A stretch of 64,000 bases of DNA from Comamonadaceae bacterium (GCA_027483665.1 JAIXUC010000012.1:1-64000), one strand, 5' to 3'. Shown: positions 17,459-27,670, counted from the stretch's first letter. The notes: generated by a model not told the origin, from the sequence alone. Numbers and translations: made by a program.

Positions 17459-18484
17459 ATGCATTTAATCATCACAGACGCTTGGATGGCCAAGAGGCGA
17501 GCCATCCATCTGAGTGGCTTCGCTCTGATGGCCTTCGGCTTGGCGATATCACTGTCTCTTGTGCTGGTGGCAGCAGGTCTTTATCACTGGGTGTTTTTGA
17601 AGGGCGCCCGCGAAGGCTGGCCCGTAGTCGGCTCTTTGGTGCGCCTGGTGGTGCGCGACGAGGTGGCGCAGCGCGACCGATTTTTGCGTGAAAACATCGA
17701 CATGATGGCTCGCAAGCTGGGCGAGATGCAGGCCAAGCTGGTGCAAATGGAAGCCTTGGGCGAACGCGTTTCTGGCTTGGCCGGCTTGAGCCCCGCCGAG
17801 GTGAAGGCACCGCCGGGGCAAGGCGGGACGCTGGTGTCGGTGCGCTCACTCACTCTGGAAGAACTGCAAACCACGCTCAACGATTTGGAGCGCCTGACCA
17901 ACCACCGCACCGACTTGCTCACCGTCATGGAGTCTCGCTTGTTCGACCAGAAGATGCGCAAGATGATGGTGCCCACGCAAAAGCCCGTCTCCGATGGCTC
18001 TGTTGGCTCGCCCTTTGGCTTTCGGATCGACCCCTTCACAGGCCAAACAGCCCTCCATACCGGGCTGGATTTTCAAGCGCCCGTCGGCACGCCCATCTTG
18101 GCTGCAGCTGGCGGCGTCGTGGTGGTGTCAGAGTTCCACCCTGCTTACGGAAACATGGTGGAAATCGACCACGGCAACGCACTCATCACCCGGTATGCGC
18201 ACGCCTCGCGGGTGTTGGTCAAGAAGGGGGATTTGATCAAACGCGGCCAGTTGATCGCCGAGGTGGGCAGCACAGGCCGCTCGACAGGCCCGCACTTGCA
18301 CTTCGAGGTGTGGGTCCAAGGTGTACCGCAAGACCCGCAGCGTTTCTTGAATGCCGGAGAAACGCTCACCGCCAAAGCGCCGCTGCCTGCCACGCGGCCC
18401 ACCGTGCAGGCTTCCGCGCAAGCCTCGGCCAATGTCCCTTCGAGCGCTGAAGGCTCGCTGCAGACAGCGCGCGCGCCACGGTAA
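17459..18484 (+). CDS. M23 family (LytM-domain) metallopeptidase
   Basis: A 341-residue peptidoglycan-associated protein. A membrane helix lies at about 20-43, followed by a likely coiled coil (about 70-110, ENIDMMARKLGEMQAKL) and a LytM peptidase domain. Zinc ligands are intact: H and D in HTGLDFQAP, and the HLH of GPHLHFEVW. The protein should cut peptide cross-links in the periplasm or act with cell-division amidases. The ATG at 17459 has AAGGAAG eight bases upstream. The last 40 residues are Ala/Pro-rich. It precedes secA by 190 bases, the conserved arrangement in Burkholderiales. Confidence 0.9.
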   Translation: MHLIITDAWMAKRRAIHLSGFALMAFGLAISLSLVLVAAGLYHWVFLKGAREGWPVVGSLVRLVVRDEVAQRDRFLRENIDMMARKLGEMQAKLVQMEALGERVSGLAGLSPAEVKAPPGQGGTLVSVRSLTLEELQTTLNDLERLTNHRTDLLTVMESRLFDQKMRKMMVPTQKPVSDGSVGSPFGFRIDPFTGQTALHTGLDFQAPVGTPILAAAGGVVVVSEFHPAYGNMVEIDHGNALITRYAHASRVLVKKGDLIKRGQLIAEVGSTGRSTGPHLHFEVWVQGVPQDPQRFLNAGETLTAKAPLPATRPTVQASAQASANVPSSAEGSLQTARAPR

Positions 18485-18674
18485 ACTGGCTGCCAGGTTG
18501 TTGGCCAATCCGTCTGCCCTGGTGGACCGGTAGCCGACGACAAGCCGGGTCAGCGTGCCCAACTGGTCGCCCGGGCGATCAAATGGGCGCGGTTCGGGTT
18601 GATTCGGCACCAGATCCAACTGAAACGTGCACCACGCCGGGGACCGCCCGCTGCCTCGTCGTGGTCCTGCATCG

Positions 18675-21449
18675 ATGCCCAACAACTTCCTTACCCAAAT
18701 TTTCGGTAGCAGCAACGACAGGCTGCTCAAGCGCTACCGCAAAGCCGCGACGCGTATCAGCGCGATGGAGGCCTCGCTGGAGTCGCTCAGCGACGAGCAA
18801 CTGCAAGGCAAGACCGATGCCTTCAAACAGCGCGTAGCCGCAGGTGAATCGCTGGAAGCTTTGTTGCCCGAGGCGTTCGCCGTCGTTCGCGAGGCTTCCA
18901 AGCGGGTCATGAAAATGCGCCACTTTGACGTTCAGTTGATGGGCGCCATGGCTTTGCACGAGGGCAAGATTGCCGAAATGCGCACGGGTGAAGGCAAGAC
19001 GCTGACCGCCACGCTGGCCGTCTACCTCAACGCACTCGCGGGGCGCGGCGTGCACGTGGTGACGGTCAACGACTATTTGGCGCAACGCGACGCGCAATGG
19101 ATGGGTCGGCTCTACAACTTTTTAGGCATGAGCGTGGGCGTCAACCTGCCGCAAATGCCGCGCGAAGCCAAGCAAGCTGCCTACGGCAGCGATATCACCT
19201 ACGGCACCAACAACGAATTTGGCTTTGACTACCTGCGCGACAACATGGTCTATGAGGCGCGCGACCGGGTCCAACGTGGTCTGAACTACGCCATCATCGA
19301 CGAGGTGGATTCGATCTTGATCGACGAGGCGCGCACGCCTTTGATCATCAGCGGACAGGCTGAAGACCACACCGAGATGTACTTGGCCATGAACCAGGTC
19401 ATTCCTTTCATGACGCGCCAAGAAGGCGAAGCCGACCCGCGCACCGGCGAAGGCATCATCACCCCGGGCGACTTCACGGTCGACGAGAAAAGCCGCCAAG
19501 TCTTTCTGACCGAAGACGGCCATGTGAAGGCCGAGAGCATGTTGCTGCAGCTCAAGTTGCTGCCCGAGGGCGCATCGCTGTATGACCCGGCGCACATCTC
19601 TTTGGTGCACCACGTCTATGCGGCGCTGCGCGCCAAGCACCTCTACCACCGCGACCAACACTATGTCGTGCAGAACGGCGAGGTCGTCATCGTGGATGAA
19701 TTCACCGGGCGCCTCATGAGTGGTCGCCGCTGGAGCGAAGGTCTGCACCAAGCCGTCGAAGCCAAGGAAGGCGTGGCCATCCAGGCAGAAAACCAAACGC
19801 TGGCTTCCATCACCTTCCAGAACTATTTCCGTCTGTACGGCAAGCTCTCCGGCATGACCGGAACGGCAGACACCGAGGCCTATGAATTCAAGGAGATTTA
19901 CGGCCTGGAAACTGTCATCGTTCCGCCCAATCGCCAAAGTCGCCGAGAGGACCAACTGGACCGGGTCTACAAGACCACGCGCGAGAAGTACCAAGCCGCC
20001 ATTGCAGACATCCGCGAATGCCACGAACGTGGCCAGCCGGTGTTGGTGGGCACGTCGTCCATCGAGAACTCCGAGATCATCGACAAGCTGCTCGACGAGG
20101 CGAAGCTGCCACACCAGGTGCTCAACGCCAAGCAGCACGCCAGAGAGGCCGATATCGTGGCCCAGGCGGGCGCGCCCAAGGCCATCACCATCGCCACCAA
20201 CATGGCAGGTCGCGGGACCGACATCGTGTTGGGCGGTAACGTAGAGAAAGCCATCGAGTCCCTGCTGTCAGACCCTTCTTTGAGCGAGGCCGCCCAAGAG
20301 GCGCGCGCAGTTGAATTGCGGGCTCAGTGGCAAAAGGACCACGAGTCGGTCAAGTCGTTGGGTGGTCTGCGCATCATCGCCACCGAACGGCACGAGTCAC
20401 GGCGCATCGACAACCAGTTGCGTGGTCGATCCGGCCGCCAGGGCGATCCGGGCTCTTCGCGCTTCTACCTGAGCTTGGACGACCCGCTCATGCGCATCTT
20501 CGCGGGGGACCGCGTGCGCTCCATCATGGACCGCCTGAAGATGCCCGATGGAGAGGCTATCGAGGCCGGCATGGTGACGCGCAGCATCGAGTCTGCGCAA
20601 CGCAAAGTCGAGGCGCGTAACTTCGACATCCGCAAGCAATTGCTCGAGTACGACGACGTTTCCAACGACCAGCGTAAGGTCATATATCAACAGCGCAACG
20701 ACATCTTGGACGCGAGCGATCTGGAAGCGCAGATCACGAGTCTGCGACAAGGTTGTTTCACAGACCTGGTGCGCCAGTACGTGCCAGAAGAGTCGGTTGA
20801 AGAGCAGTGGGAGCTCGAAGAGCTCGACCGCGTGCTTGCCGAAGAATGGCAGTTGCCACTGAACCTCAAAGCGCAGGTGGAAGCGGCCAGCGCGATCACA
20901 GACGAAGACATCGTCGACAAGGTGGTGGCGGCCGCACACGCTTCATTCGAGGCCAAAGTGGCGCAGGTTGGCCGCGAGGCATTCATACCGTTTGAGCGCA
21001 TGGTTTTGCTGCAGAGCATCGACAGCCATTGGCGCGAGCACCTCAGCGCGCTGGATTACCTGCGCCAAGGCATTCACTTGCGCGGATACGCACAAAAGCA
21101 GCCGAAGCAGGAATACAAGCGCGAAGCTTTCGAGTTGTTCGGTCAATTGCTCGACACCGTCAAAAACGACACCACGCGCGTGCTCATGACTGTGCGCGTG
21201 CAATCCGGCGAGCAGTTGGGTGAAGCCGCCTCAGAAATTGAGCAGCGCGCAGAGAACATTGCCAACCTCACCTACACCGCGCCGACCGAGACCGGTGAAG
21301 TCGAAAGCGTGGTCGACAGCGACACCGTCCGCGCCACGGGGGCCAGCGCGGCTGCGTCTTCTTCCAGCCTGCCGCGTGTGGGTCGCAACGACCCCTGCCC
21401 TTGCGGCAGTGGCAAAAAGTACAAGCAGTGCCACGGCAAACTGGGCTGA
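18675..21449 (+). CDS. secA: Preprotein translocase ATPase SecA
   Basis: A 924-residue motor of the Sec export pathway. It starts [20 protein letters not shown]. Walker A is MRTGEGKTL, the DEAD-type Walker B is [16 protein letters not shown], the second nucleotide-binding fold has [15 protein letters not shown] and [11 protein letters not shown], and the C-terminus has the zinc-binding [14 protein letters not shown] that binds SecB. Full length and all motifs are intact. The ATG at 18675 matches the family N-terminus, though no clear ribosome site precedes it and a 190-base leader separates it from the M23 gene. argJ starts four bases after its stop. Confidence 0.97.
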   Translation: MPNNFLTQIFGSSNDRLLKRYRKAATRISAMEASLESLSDEQLQGKTDAFKQRVAAGESLEALLPEAFAVVREASKRVMKMRHFDVQLMGAMALHEGKIAEMRTGEGKTLTATLAVYLNALAGRGVHVVTVNDYLAQRDAQWMGRLYNFLGMSVGVNLPQMPREAKQAAYGSDITYGTNNEFGFDYLRDNMVYEARDRVQRGLNYAIIDEVDSILIDEARTPLIISGQAEDHTEMYLAMNQVIPFMTRQEGEADPRTGEGIITPGDFTVDEKSRQVFLTEDGHVKAESMLLQLKLLPEGASLYDPAHISLVHHVYAALRAKHLYHRDQHYVVQNGEVVIVDEFTGRLMSGRRWSEGLHQAVEAKEGVAIQAENQTLASITFQNYFRLYGKLSGMTGTADTEAYEFKEIYGLETVIVPPNRQSRREDQLDRVYKTTREKYQAAIADIRECHERGQPVLVGTSSIENSEIIDKLLDEAKLPHQVLNAKQHAREADIVAQAGAPKAITIATNMAGRGTDIVLGGNVEKAIESLLSDPSLSEAAQEARAVELRAQWQKDHESVKSLGGLRIIATERHESRRIDNQLRGRSGRQGDPGSSRFYLSLDDPLMRIFAGDRVRSIMDRLKMPDGEAIEAGMVTRSIESAQRKVEARNFDIRKQLLEYDDVSNDQRKVIYQQRNDILDASDLEAQITSLRQGCFTDLVRQYVPEESVEEQWELEELDRVLAEEWQLPLNLKAQVEAASAITDEDIVDKVVAAAHASFEAKVAQVGREAFIPFERMVLLQSIDSHWREHLSALDYLRQGIHLRGYAQKQPKQEYKREAFELFGQLLDTVKNDTTRVLMTVRVQSGEQLGEAASEIEQRAENIANLTYTAPTETGEVESVVDSDTVRATGASAAASSSSLPRVGRNDPCPCGSGKKYKQCHGKLG

Positions 21450-21453
21450 TCAG

Positions 21454-22683
21454 ATGCCCGTGAATTTTCAGCCAGCCGACCCAGCCAGCCTGCTGCCCAT
21501 CGATGGCGTGCGTTTGGGTATCGCTGAGGCCGGCATCCGCAAAGCGAATCGCAAAGACCTCACCGTTGTGTTGCTCGATGAAGGCGCCTGTGTCGGTGCG
21601 GTGTTCACGAGCAACCGGTTTTGTGCGGCTCCGGTGCAGTTGTGCCGGGAACACCTGCAGGCAGACGTGGGCACAAGAGCCTTTGTCATCAACACTGGCA
21701 ACGCCAATGCAGGCACTGGTGACGATGGCTACAGCCGCGCGCTAGCGACCTGTGTGGCTCTGGCGCGGCGCCTGGACCTTTCTCCGCAGCAGGTGCTGCC
21801 CTTCTCCACAGGCGTGATCATGGAGCCCCTGCCGCTGGATCGTCTGGTGGCAGGCCTGCCTGCAGCCATCGCCGATGCCCATGCCAGCCATTGGGGCCGC
21901 GCTGCGCAAGCCATCATGACCACGGACACCGTACCCAAAGCTGCCAGCGCCACAGTGCAGTTGGGCGGGCGTGAGGTCAGCATCACCGGCATCAGCAAGG
22001 GCGCCGGCATGATCCGGCCGAACATGGCGACCATGCTGGGCTTCATGGCAACCGACGCGGCCATCGCCCCCGCCTTGCTTCAGCCCTTGGCCCAGCGCTT
22101 GGCCGATGCTTCTTTCAATCGCATCACGATCGACGGCGACACATCGACCAACGACTCCTTCGTACTCGTAGCCACGCACCGCGCAGGCAACCCTGTCGTT
22201 GATGCTTTGGACAGTCCTGATGGGCGGGCGCTGCTGGCTGCGCTTGAGCAAGTCTCACTCACGCTGGCGCACGCCATCGTGCGCGACGGCGAGGGCGCAA
22301 CCAAGTTCATCACTGTGCAGGTCGAAGGTGGGCGCGATGCCGCTGAATGCCAGCTGGTGGCCTACGCCATTGCCCACTCTCCCTTGGTCAAAACCGCTTT
22401 CTTTGCCAGCGACCCCAACTTGGGGCGTATCTTGGCGGCGGTGGGCTATGCAGGCATTGCAGATCTGGACCCGTCGCGCATCAGCTTGCACTTGGATGAT
22501 GTGCGCGTGGCCGTTCATGGCGGGCGCGACCCGGCTTACCAAGAAGCGGACGGTCAGCGCGTGATGAAGCAAGCAGAGATCTTGGTGCGCGTCGGCTTAG
22601 GCCGGGGCGATGCCACCGACACGGTGTGGACCTGCGATCTGAGCCACGATTACGTCAGCATCAACGCCGACTACCGCAGCTGA
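21454..22683 (+). CDS. argJ: Bifunctional glutamate N-acetyltransferase/ornithine acetyltransferase ArgJ
   Basis: A 409-residue enzyme of arginine synthesis that moves the acetyl group from N-acetylornithine to glutamate. The autocleavage site is in [20 protein letters not shown], where the threonine after the alanine becomes the N-terminal nucleophile of the beta chain. Other conserved blocks are [13 protein letters not shown] and [11 protein letters not shown] near the middle of the beta chain. Whether it also uses acetyl-CoA (bifunctional) cannot be told by eye. It begins four bases after secA and precedes the DUF815 ATPase by 23 bases, so these three are probably one transcript. Confidence 0.95.
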   Translation: MPVNFQPADPASLLPIDGVRLGIAEAGIRKANRKDLTVVLLDEGACVGAVFTSNRFCAAPVQLCREHLQADVGTRAFVINTGNANAGTGDDGYSRALATCVALARRLDLSPQQVLPFSTGVIMEPLPLDRLVAGLPAAIADAHASHWGRAAQAIMTTDTVPKAASATVQLGGREVSITGISKGAGMIRPNMATMLGFMATDAAIAPALLQPLAQRLADASFNRITIDGDTSTNDSFVLVATHRAGNPVVDALDSPDGRALLAALEQVSLTLAHAIVRDGEGATKFITVQVEGGRDAAECQLVAYAIAHSPLVKTAFFASDPNLGRILAAVGYAGIADLDPSRISLHLDDVRVAVHGGRDPAYQEADGQRVMKQAEILVRVGLGRGDATDTVWTCDLSHDYVSINADYRS

Positions 22684-22706
22684 GTGCTGCGCAGTTCTAC
22701 AGCGCC

Positions 22707-23591
22707 ATGAACGAGTCTTTCGAACGTCTGCTACAACGTGCAGAGCTTTTGCTGGCTCGCATAGAAGCCGTGTTGCCGCAGCCGCTGTCCCCACCTGACT
22801 GGGGCGCCTCGGTGGCCTTTCGCTACCGCCGTCGCCACGGCGGCCATGGCGTGCTGGAACCGGTGCGCCATGTGGCGCACATCACGCTCGATGATTTGCG
22901 CGAGATCGACGCTCAGAAGGAAAAGATAGCTCGCAACACGCTGCAGTTCGTGCAGGGCAAGCCGGCCAACAATGTGCTGCTGACGGGCGCTCGTGGGACG
23001 GGCAAGTCTTCGCTCATCCGGGCTTGCCTGCACGCCTATGCCGACCAGGGCTTGCGGCTCATCGAGGTCGATAAAGCCGACCTGACTGATCTGCCAGACA
23101 TCGTCGATGTGGTCGAGGGCAGGCCAGAGAAGTTCATCGTGTACTGCGACGACCTGAGCTTCGAAGATGGAGAAGCGGGCTACAAAGCACTGAAGTCCAT
23201 TTTGGACGGCTCCGTGTCTTCATCCGCTGGCCGGGTGTTGATTTACGCCACCAGCAACAGGCGCCATTTGCTGCCCGAGTACATGAGCGAAAACCTCAGC
23301 TACACCCACACGCCCGATGGTGAGGTTCATCCCGGCGAAGCGGTGGAGGAAAAGATTTCCCTCTCGGAACGCTTCGGGTTGTGGGTCAGTTTTTATCCGT
23401 TCAGCCAGGACGAATACTTGGCCATCGTGGCCCAGTGGCTGCGTGCCTTTGGCGTGAACGAAGAGGCCATTGGCGCAGCGCGGCAGCAGGCTTTGCTGTG
23501 GGCTCTGGAGCGGGGTGGCTCGAGAAGCGGGCGCGTGGCACACCAGTTCGCAAGGGACTACGCAGGCCAGCATGGCTTGACGTTGATCTGA
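22707..23591 (+). CDS. DUF815 family AAA-type ATPase
   Basis: A 294-residue cytosolic P-loop protein of the DUF815 family. The Walker A motif is TGARGTGKSSL near residue 100 and the Walker B-like acidic motif is KFIVYCDDLSFE near 150, followed by a sensor-type ATSNRRHLLPEYM. The function is unknown; the fold is close to DnaA/DnaC-like helicase loaders. Its place between argJ and a Nudix hydrolase is a conserved Burkholderiales order. The ATG at 22707 matches relatives. The stop is six bases before the next gene. Confidence 0.88.
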   Translation: MNESFERLLQRAELLLARIEAVLPQPLSPPDWGASVAFRYRRRHGGHGVLEPVRHVAHITLDDLREIDAQKEKIARNTLQFVQGKPANNVLLTGARGTGKSSLIRACLHAYADQGLRLIEVDKADLTDLPDIVDVVEGRPEKFIVYCDDLSFEDGEAGYKALKSILDGSVSSSAGRVLIYATSNRRHLLPEYMSENLSYTHTPDGEVHPGEAVEEKISLSERFGLWVSFYPFSQDEYLAIVAQWLRAFGVNEEAIGAARQQALLWALERGGSRSGRVAHQFARDYAGQHGLTLI

Positions 23592-23597
23592 TCGACC

Positions 23598-24113
23598 GTG
23601 TCAGACAAGCCTGCTGAACAACCGTCGAGCACCAGCCAAGTTTTGGTGGCCGACCCGCTGCAATCCCGTAACGCTGAGACGCACCAGCGGCCGCTACAAG
23701 TGGCGGTGGGCGTGTTGATCGACGAGCAAGGTGCTTTCCTGTTGACCTCTCGACCCTCAGGCAAGGTCTACGCGGGCTACTGGGAGTTTCCTGGCGGCAA
23801 GATAGAAGTTGGCGAGTCGGTGGCGCAGGCACTGAGGCGTGAATTGCAGGAGGAACTGGGCATTGACATCAGCGATGTGCAGGCTTGGTACTCCGAGCGG
23901 GTGGACTATCCGCATGCCTTGGTCGATCTTCACTTTTGCAAGGTAGGCGCCTGGAGTGGGGCATTGAGCATGCGCGAAGGCCAGCAGTTCGCGTGGCAGC
24001 AATTGCCCGTATCGGTCAAGCCCGTGCTGCCTGGCACGGTTCCGGTCTTGGCACGCTTGGCCAACGAACGAGGGTTTGGGCCCGACTTTCTTGGCTCACC
24101 AAAAGCGGTCTGA
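23598..24113 (+). CDS. Nudix hydrolase, MutT-like
   Basis: A 171-residue protein with a complete Nudix box, starting at GGKIEVGESVAQALRRELQE and ending ELGI (about residues 66-89). The arrangement with EFPGGKIE and LHFCKVGAW is that of MutT, which removes 8-oxo-dGTP from the nucleotide pool. The N-terminal 30 residues are polar and not part of the fold. It starts at a GTG (23598), six bases after the DUF815 stop, so translation is probably coupled. It ends a rightward unit that faces yacG convergently across 71 bases. Confidence 0.88.
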   Translation: MSDKPAEQPSSTSQVLVADPLQSRNAETHQRPLQVAVGVLIDEQGAFLLTSRPSGKVYAGYWEFPGGKIEVGESVAQALRRELQEELGIDISDVQAWYSERVDYPHALVDLHFCKVGAWSGALSMREGQQFAWQQLPVSVKPVLPGTVPVLARLANERGFGPDFLGSPKAV

Positions 24114-24184
24114 GTTCAGCGCGACGCCAGACGCTGTCTGACTTGGGCACGACGCGGCTTGCTCTTCTGAGGTCCAGTTCGCTG

Positions 24185-24406
24185 TCAGCTCCGTTCTCGG
24201 CGAACACCCGGCACCGGCTCGCCACTGGCCGGTGCATCGTCTTGCAGATCTTCCGGCGAGGGGCTTGCTGGCAAGCGAAACGACTCACTGGCCCAGGCCC
24301 CGAAATCGATGCCCTTGCATCGAGCGCTGCAAAACGGGCGATACGGGTTCTCCGGCGCGTACAGGCTTTCGCCACTGCATGCAGGACACCGAACCGTTCG
24401 CGTCAT
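24185..24406 (-). CDS. yacG: DNA gyrase inhibitor YacG
   Basis: A 73-residue zinc-ribbon protein. The four zinc ligands are in CPAC (residues 7-10) and CSARC (26-30), with [17 protein letters not shown] as the family signature and [13 protein letters not shown] after it. The YacG family binds zinc and inhibits DNA gyrase. It sits 25 bases after zapD in the coaE-zapD-yacG operon, as in most proteobacteria. The C-terminus is acidic and looks disordered. Confidence 0.93.
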   Translation of the reverse strand: MTRTVRCPACSGESLYAPENPYRPFCSARCKGIDFGAWASESFRLPASPSPEDLQDDAPASGEPVPGVRRERS

Positions 24407-24431
24407 GGCTTGACGGCCTGAGCGGATTTCT

Positions 24432-25214
24432 TCATGAGCACAGCGTCAAATCAAGGGTGGCGTCTTCACCACTGGCAACGAGCCGATCATCAGGACCGAG
24501 GCGCATCAAGCGCACAGACACCATCAGCCGGTTTCCGCTGATCTCAGGGATCAGACCGCTTGCGGGCTCCAGTGCCAAGCGCAGCAGCTGATAGGTACGC
24601 CCTTGCGGAAGATTCTGGCGAAACTGACCCAAAGCAGCGAGCACTTTGGCCGGGGTTCCTGAGTCGCGCAGCATGGACAACAAAAGCATCACTGCGTCAC
24701 TGAGCGGCTTGAGAGTGAGGAACCACCTCGTCAAATCTGCTCGACGGCTTGTCGGTTCGCGGTGCTGCCATTGGTAATAGGCAGGAAGGTCAAACTCGCA
24801 AGTCCCACCAGGAATGCCGATGCGGCTGCGGATGCCCATCAACCAATCGTTCTCTGTCAGCGCATGACCCGTGCGTCCAGACTGCGAGCTGAGCGCAGCA
24901 AAGCAAGCCTCGAGTCGACCCACCACCCCGTCGAGTACAGCCTCCGAAATAGCCGGATTGCCGCGATAACTGTTGAGCGTCTGCTTTTGTCGTTCGAGGT
25001 CTTTAAGCACCTCGGACTTCAAGTCCGCCCGCGCGCCCACGTCGATCACTTCGAACATGGTTACCAGCGCAAAGTGGTGGTCGGTCGCGCTGTCGCTGGC
25101 CATCAGCTCGGCCAGCCTGCGAAACAGATGTTCCAGCCGCAAGTAGGTGCGGATGCGCTCGTTAAAGGGGTACTCGTAGAGGATCACGGTGGCGCAGACT
25201 ATCGGTTTGATCAT
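24432..25214 (-). CDS. zapD: Cell division protein ZapD
   Basis: A 260-residue cytosolic protein that bundles FtsZ filaments at the division site. Recognisable segments are [20 protein letters not shown] at the N-terminus, [20 protein letters not shown], and [16 protein letters not shown]. The ATG at 25214 overlaps the coaE stop as ATGA, so translation is coupled. It is slightly longer than the E. coli protein, mainly at the C-terminus. The order coaE-zapD-yacG is the usual one. Confidence 0.94.
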   Translation of the reverse strand: MIKPIVCATVILYEYPFNERIRTYLRLEHLFRRLAELMASDSATDHHFALVTMFEVIDVGARADLKSEVLKDLERQKQTLNSYRGNPAISEAVLDGVVGRLEACFAALSSQSGRTGHALTENDWLMGIRSRIGIPGGTCEFDLPAYYQWQHREPTSRRADLTRWFLTLKPLSDAVMLLLSMLRDSGTPAKVLAALGQFRQNLPQGRTYQLLRLALEPASGLIPEISGNRLMVSVRLMRLGPDDRLVASGEDATLDLTLCS

Positions 25215-25810
25215 AGCCCGAAGGTCTCGGCCAGGTGGGCAACATGAAGGCCCAATTCCTGCAAGCCAAGGCCGTCGTTGAAGATGACCGCATCGGCTGA
25301 AGCCCGACGTTGCGCCCTTGTGGCCTGCGCGCCGATCACCCTTCGCACAGCCGATTCTTCCCATCCGTTGCGTGCGAGCACCCGACTCACCTGCGTTTGT
25401 TCAGAGCAATCAACGACCAAGACCCGGTCTAAGAGGCTGCGCCAATGGCCGCTCTCGACCAGCAGAGGGACATCAAAAACCACACAAGCCACCCCCGCAA
25501 GACGAGCCGACTCTGCTTGCAAGGCAGCGTGCTTGCCCACCAGCGGGTGAAGGATGCCCTGCAGGTCAAGGCGCGCCTGGTCATCTTGAAACACCAGCTC
25601 GCGCATCGCTGCTCGGCTCAGCGCTCCGTCGACCGACAAAACATGGGGGCCAAAGCGCTCGGCGATCGCAGCCATGGCAGCACCTCCTTTGGCCGTGAGC
25701 TCATGGGCAATGGCATCGGTATCCACCAGCCGCGCTCCGTGTTCTTTTAGGAGAGCAGCGACTGTGCTCTTGCCGCTGCCGATACCACCGGTCAAGCCCA
25801 GGCGGAGCAT
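25211..25810 (-). CDS. coaE: Dephospho-CoA kinase CoaE
   Basis: A 199-residue kinase for the last step of coenzyme A synthesis. The P-loop is GLTGGIGSGKSTVA at the N-terminus, followed by DTDAIAHELTAKGG and the family motif VVFDVPLLVESG near residue 125, with DRVLVVDCSEQTQ after it. The ATG at 25810 matches the family; the open frame upstream is an artefact from the overlapping pilD region. It follows pilD by 23 bases and overlaps zapD by four, so these are one operon. Confidence 0.95.
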   Translation of the reverse strand: MLRLGLTGGIGSGKSTVAALLKEHGARLVDTDAIAHELTAKGGAAMAAIAERFGPHVLSVDGALSRAAMRELVFQDDQARLDLQGILHPLVGKHAALQAESARLAGVACVVFDVPLLVESGHWRSLLDRVLVVDCSEQTQVSRVLARNGWEESAVRRVIGAQATRAQRRASADAVIFNDGLGLQELGLHVAHLAETFGL

Positions 25811-25833
25811 CGGTATCGCCTCGGGCGCGACGG

Positions 25834-26685
25834 TCAAGCCAGGCCGATGGCGCGTAGAACCGCCTGCGGGCCAAAAAGCATGACGGTGAATCCTGCCCCG
25901 GCCAAAAAAGGCCCGAACGGAACGTAGCCACCCTCTCGCAGCTGGCTGGCGAACTTCATGCCAATACCAACCACAGCACCGATAACCGACGCCATCAGGA
26001 TGATGGGCACCAGAGCCTGCCAGCCAAACCAAGCGCCCAGCGCGGCCAGCAGCTTGAAATCGCCGTAGCCCATGCCTTCCTTGCCAGTGACCAATTTGAA
26101 GAGCCAGTACACCGACCACAAAGAAAGGTAACCCGCCACTGCGCCCCAAAGGGCGTTGGGCAGGCTGGTGGGCGTCCACTGCAAAGCTGCTGCGATCAGT
26201 CCAGCCCACACCAGCGGCAGGGTTAGATCGTCGGGAAGCAAAGTGGTGTCCCAGTCAATCAGTGCCGCCGACAAAAGCGTCGCCGCAAAAAAGCACCAAG
26301 CCAGTCCTTGCAAAGAGAGGCCATACCGGCTGGCCACCCAAGCGAACAAAGCAGCTGTGGCCAACTCGACCACTGGGTAGCGCCAGCCAATGGCCGCGCC
26401 ACAGGCAGAGCAGCGTCCACGCAAGACCGCGTAGCTCAGCAAGGGGATGTTTTCGTACCAACGAATGACATGCCCACAAGACGGGCAACGGGAGCGCGGC
26501 ACCATGATGTTGAACCGCTCCTGTTCGACTGGGTTTTGCCCCGACAGCTCGGCACATTCCGCAGCCCATTGCCGCTCCATCATTTTGGGCAAGCGGTGGA
26601 TCACCACGTTGAGGAAGCTGCCCACCAATAAACCCAGAGCGGCCATGAAGGCGATGTCCAGCCCGATCATGCCGGTACTCAGCAT
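25834..26685 (-). CDS. pilD: Prepilin peptidase/N-methyltransferase PilD
   Basis: A 283-residue inner-membrane aspartic protease that trims and methylates type IV prepilins. The N-terminal cytosolic loop has two CxxC pairs, CPSC and CSAC, for zinc. The catalytic aspartates lie in ALIDWDTTLLPDDLTLPL and GMGYGDFKLLAALGAWFG. About eight membrane helices follow. The ATG at 26685 gives a normal N-terminus; an upstream extension to 26808 has no family support. Some 95 bases upstream, ACTATA at 26783-26788 reads TATAGT on the minus strand and could be a -10 element. pilC and pilB, usually adjacent, lie 4 kb away behind ahpCF and a chemoreceptor. Confidence 0.94.
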   Translation of the reverse strand: MLSTGMIGLDIAFMAALGLLVGSFLNVVIHRLPKMMERQWAAECAELSGQNPVEQERFNIMVPRSRCPSCGHVIRWYENIPLLSYAVLRGRCSACGAAIGWRYPVVELATAALFAWVASRYGLSLQGLAWCFFAATLLSAALIDWDTTLLPDDLTLPLVWAGLIAAALQWTPTSLPNALWGAVAGYLSLWSVYWLFKLVTGKEGMGYGDFKLLAALGAWFGWQALVPIILMASVIGAVVGIGMKFASQLREGGYVPFGPFLAGAGFTVMLFGPQAVLRAIGLA

Positions 26686-26909
26686 GGCTGCACCGCTGGC
26701 CCTGTCGACACCAAGACCTTGGACTTGGAGCAGGCTTGAAGGGGGCAAAGGTTGAAACAGTGCTCGGCGATCATGGCGCTGGACTATAGCGACCGCCCTT
26801 GGACACAAGTCCGACGCGGCAGCCCCAGGCGGGTTTCAAGGACGGCCAGTGGCCCTGGCTCACCGTTATCGCCGATGACCACGATTGAAACTATCAATTC
26901 GCCCCATAC

Positions 26910-26924
26910 ATAGAAGAACCCTAT
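26910..26924. promoter_or_regulatory. Candidate OxyR half-site upstream of ahpC
   Basis: ATAG, seven bases, then CTAT: this matches one dimer half of the OxyR consensus ATAG-N7-CTAT-N7-ATAG-N7-CTAT. The other half is not recognisable on either side. It overlaps TATAGT (26922-26927), a possible -10 box, and lies 44 bases before the ahpC start. Just upstream, ATTGA (26884-26888) and TCAAT (26894-26898) form another small inverted repeat. No oxyR gene is in the window. Support is only the spacing and the known OxyR control of ahpC. Confidence 0.3.
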
Positions 26925-26967
26925 AGTCACGGGTATTCCCTATTCCATCAACCTCAAGGAGTCCACT

Positions 26968-27531
26968 GTGTCCCTCATCAACAGCACCATCAAACCATTC
27001 AAAGCGACCGCCTATCACAACGGCAAGTTCGTGGAAGTGACCGAAGCCACCCTGAAGGGCAAGTGGTCCGTGGTGTTCTTCTATCCTGCCGACTTCACTT
27101 TTGTTTGCCCCACCGAACTCGGCGACCTGGCTGACCACTACGCCACTTTCAAATCCCTCGGTGTAGAAATCTATGGCGTGTCTACCGACACCCATTTCAC
27201 CCACAAGGCTTGGCACGACACCTCGGACACCATCTCCAAAGTCACCTACCCGCTGATCGGCGATCCCACGGGCACCATCACTCGCAACTTTGGCGTGATG
27301 ATCGAAGAAGAAGGCCTCGCCTTGCGCGGCACTTTCGTCATCAACCCCGAAGGCGAAATCAAGCTTTGTGAGGTGCACGACAACGGTATCGGCCGCGACG
27401 CCTCTGAGCTGCTGCGCAAAGTCCAGGCAGCCCAATACGTCGCTGCTCACCCTGGTCAAGTTTGCCCCGCCAAGTGGACCCCCGGCGCTGAGACGCTGTC
27501 TCCGTCGCTGGATCTGGTTGGCAAGATCTGA
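26968..27531 (+). CDS. ahpC: Alkyl hydroperoxide reductase subunit C (2-Cys peroxiredoxin)
   Basis: A 187-residue peroxiredoxin that reduces hydrogen peroxide and organic peroxides in the cytosol. The peroxidatic cysteine is C47 in TFVCPTE and the resolving cysteine C166 in [10 protein letters not shown], both at the positions of the E. coli protein. It starts at a GTG (26968) with AAGGAG eight bases upstream. ahpF follows 139 bases later and regenerates it. A perfect hairpin lies between the two genes. It is transcribed opposite to the pilus genes on both sides. Confidence 0.97.
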   Translation: MSLINSTIKPFKATAYHNGKFVEVTEATLKGKWSVVFFYPADFTFVCPTELGDLADHYATFKSLGVEIYGVSTDTHFTHKAWHDTSDTISKVTYPLIGDPTGTITRNFGVMIEEEGLALRGTFVINPEGEIKLCEVHDNGIGRDASELLRKVQAAQYVAAHPGQVCPAKWTPGAETLSPSLDLVGKI

Positions 27532-27550
27532 CCTGACTGAACGCGGATAC

Positions 27551-27570
27551 CGAGGCCGAGTTCGGCCTCG
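27551..27570 (+). terminator. Perfect hairpin in the ahpC-ahpF gap
   Basis: CGAGGCCG (27551-27558) pairs perfectly with CGGCCTCG (27563-27570) around an AGTT loop. It starts 20 bases after the ahpC stop. No T-run follows, so it is not a classic terminator; it could attenuate transcription into ahpF or protect the ahpC message, giving more AhpC than AhpF as is usual. Confidence 0.45.
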
Positions 27571-27670
27571 CCCGCGCCCCGCAGTACCGCTGACCGATCG
27601 GGTGCCGAGTTGCCCCGCGCCCGATCCACCAACGGCACCGCCGCAACCCATTGATTTTGGAGATCACACC

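Noticed and set aside
19122-20138. 338-residue minus-strand frame opposite secA
   Set aside because: secA is complete and conserved here; the antisense frame has no motifs.
24128-24140. Terminator between the Nudix gene and yacG
   Set aside because: CAGAC-GCT-GTCTG is only a 5-bp stem and no T-run follows.
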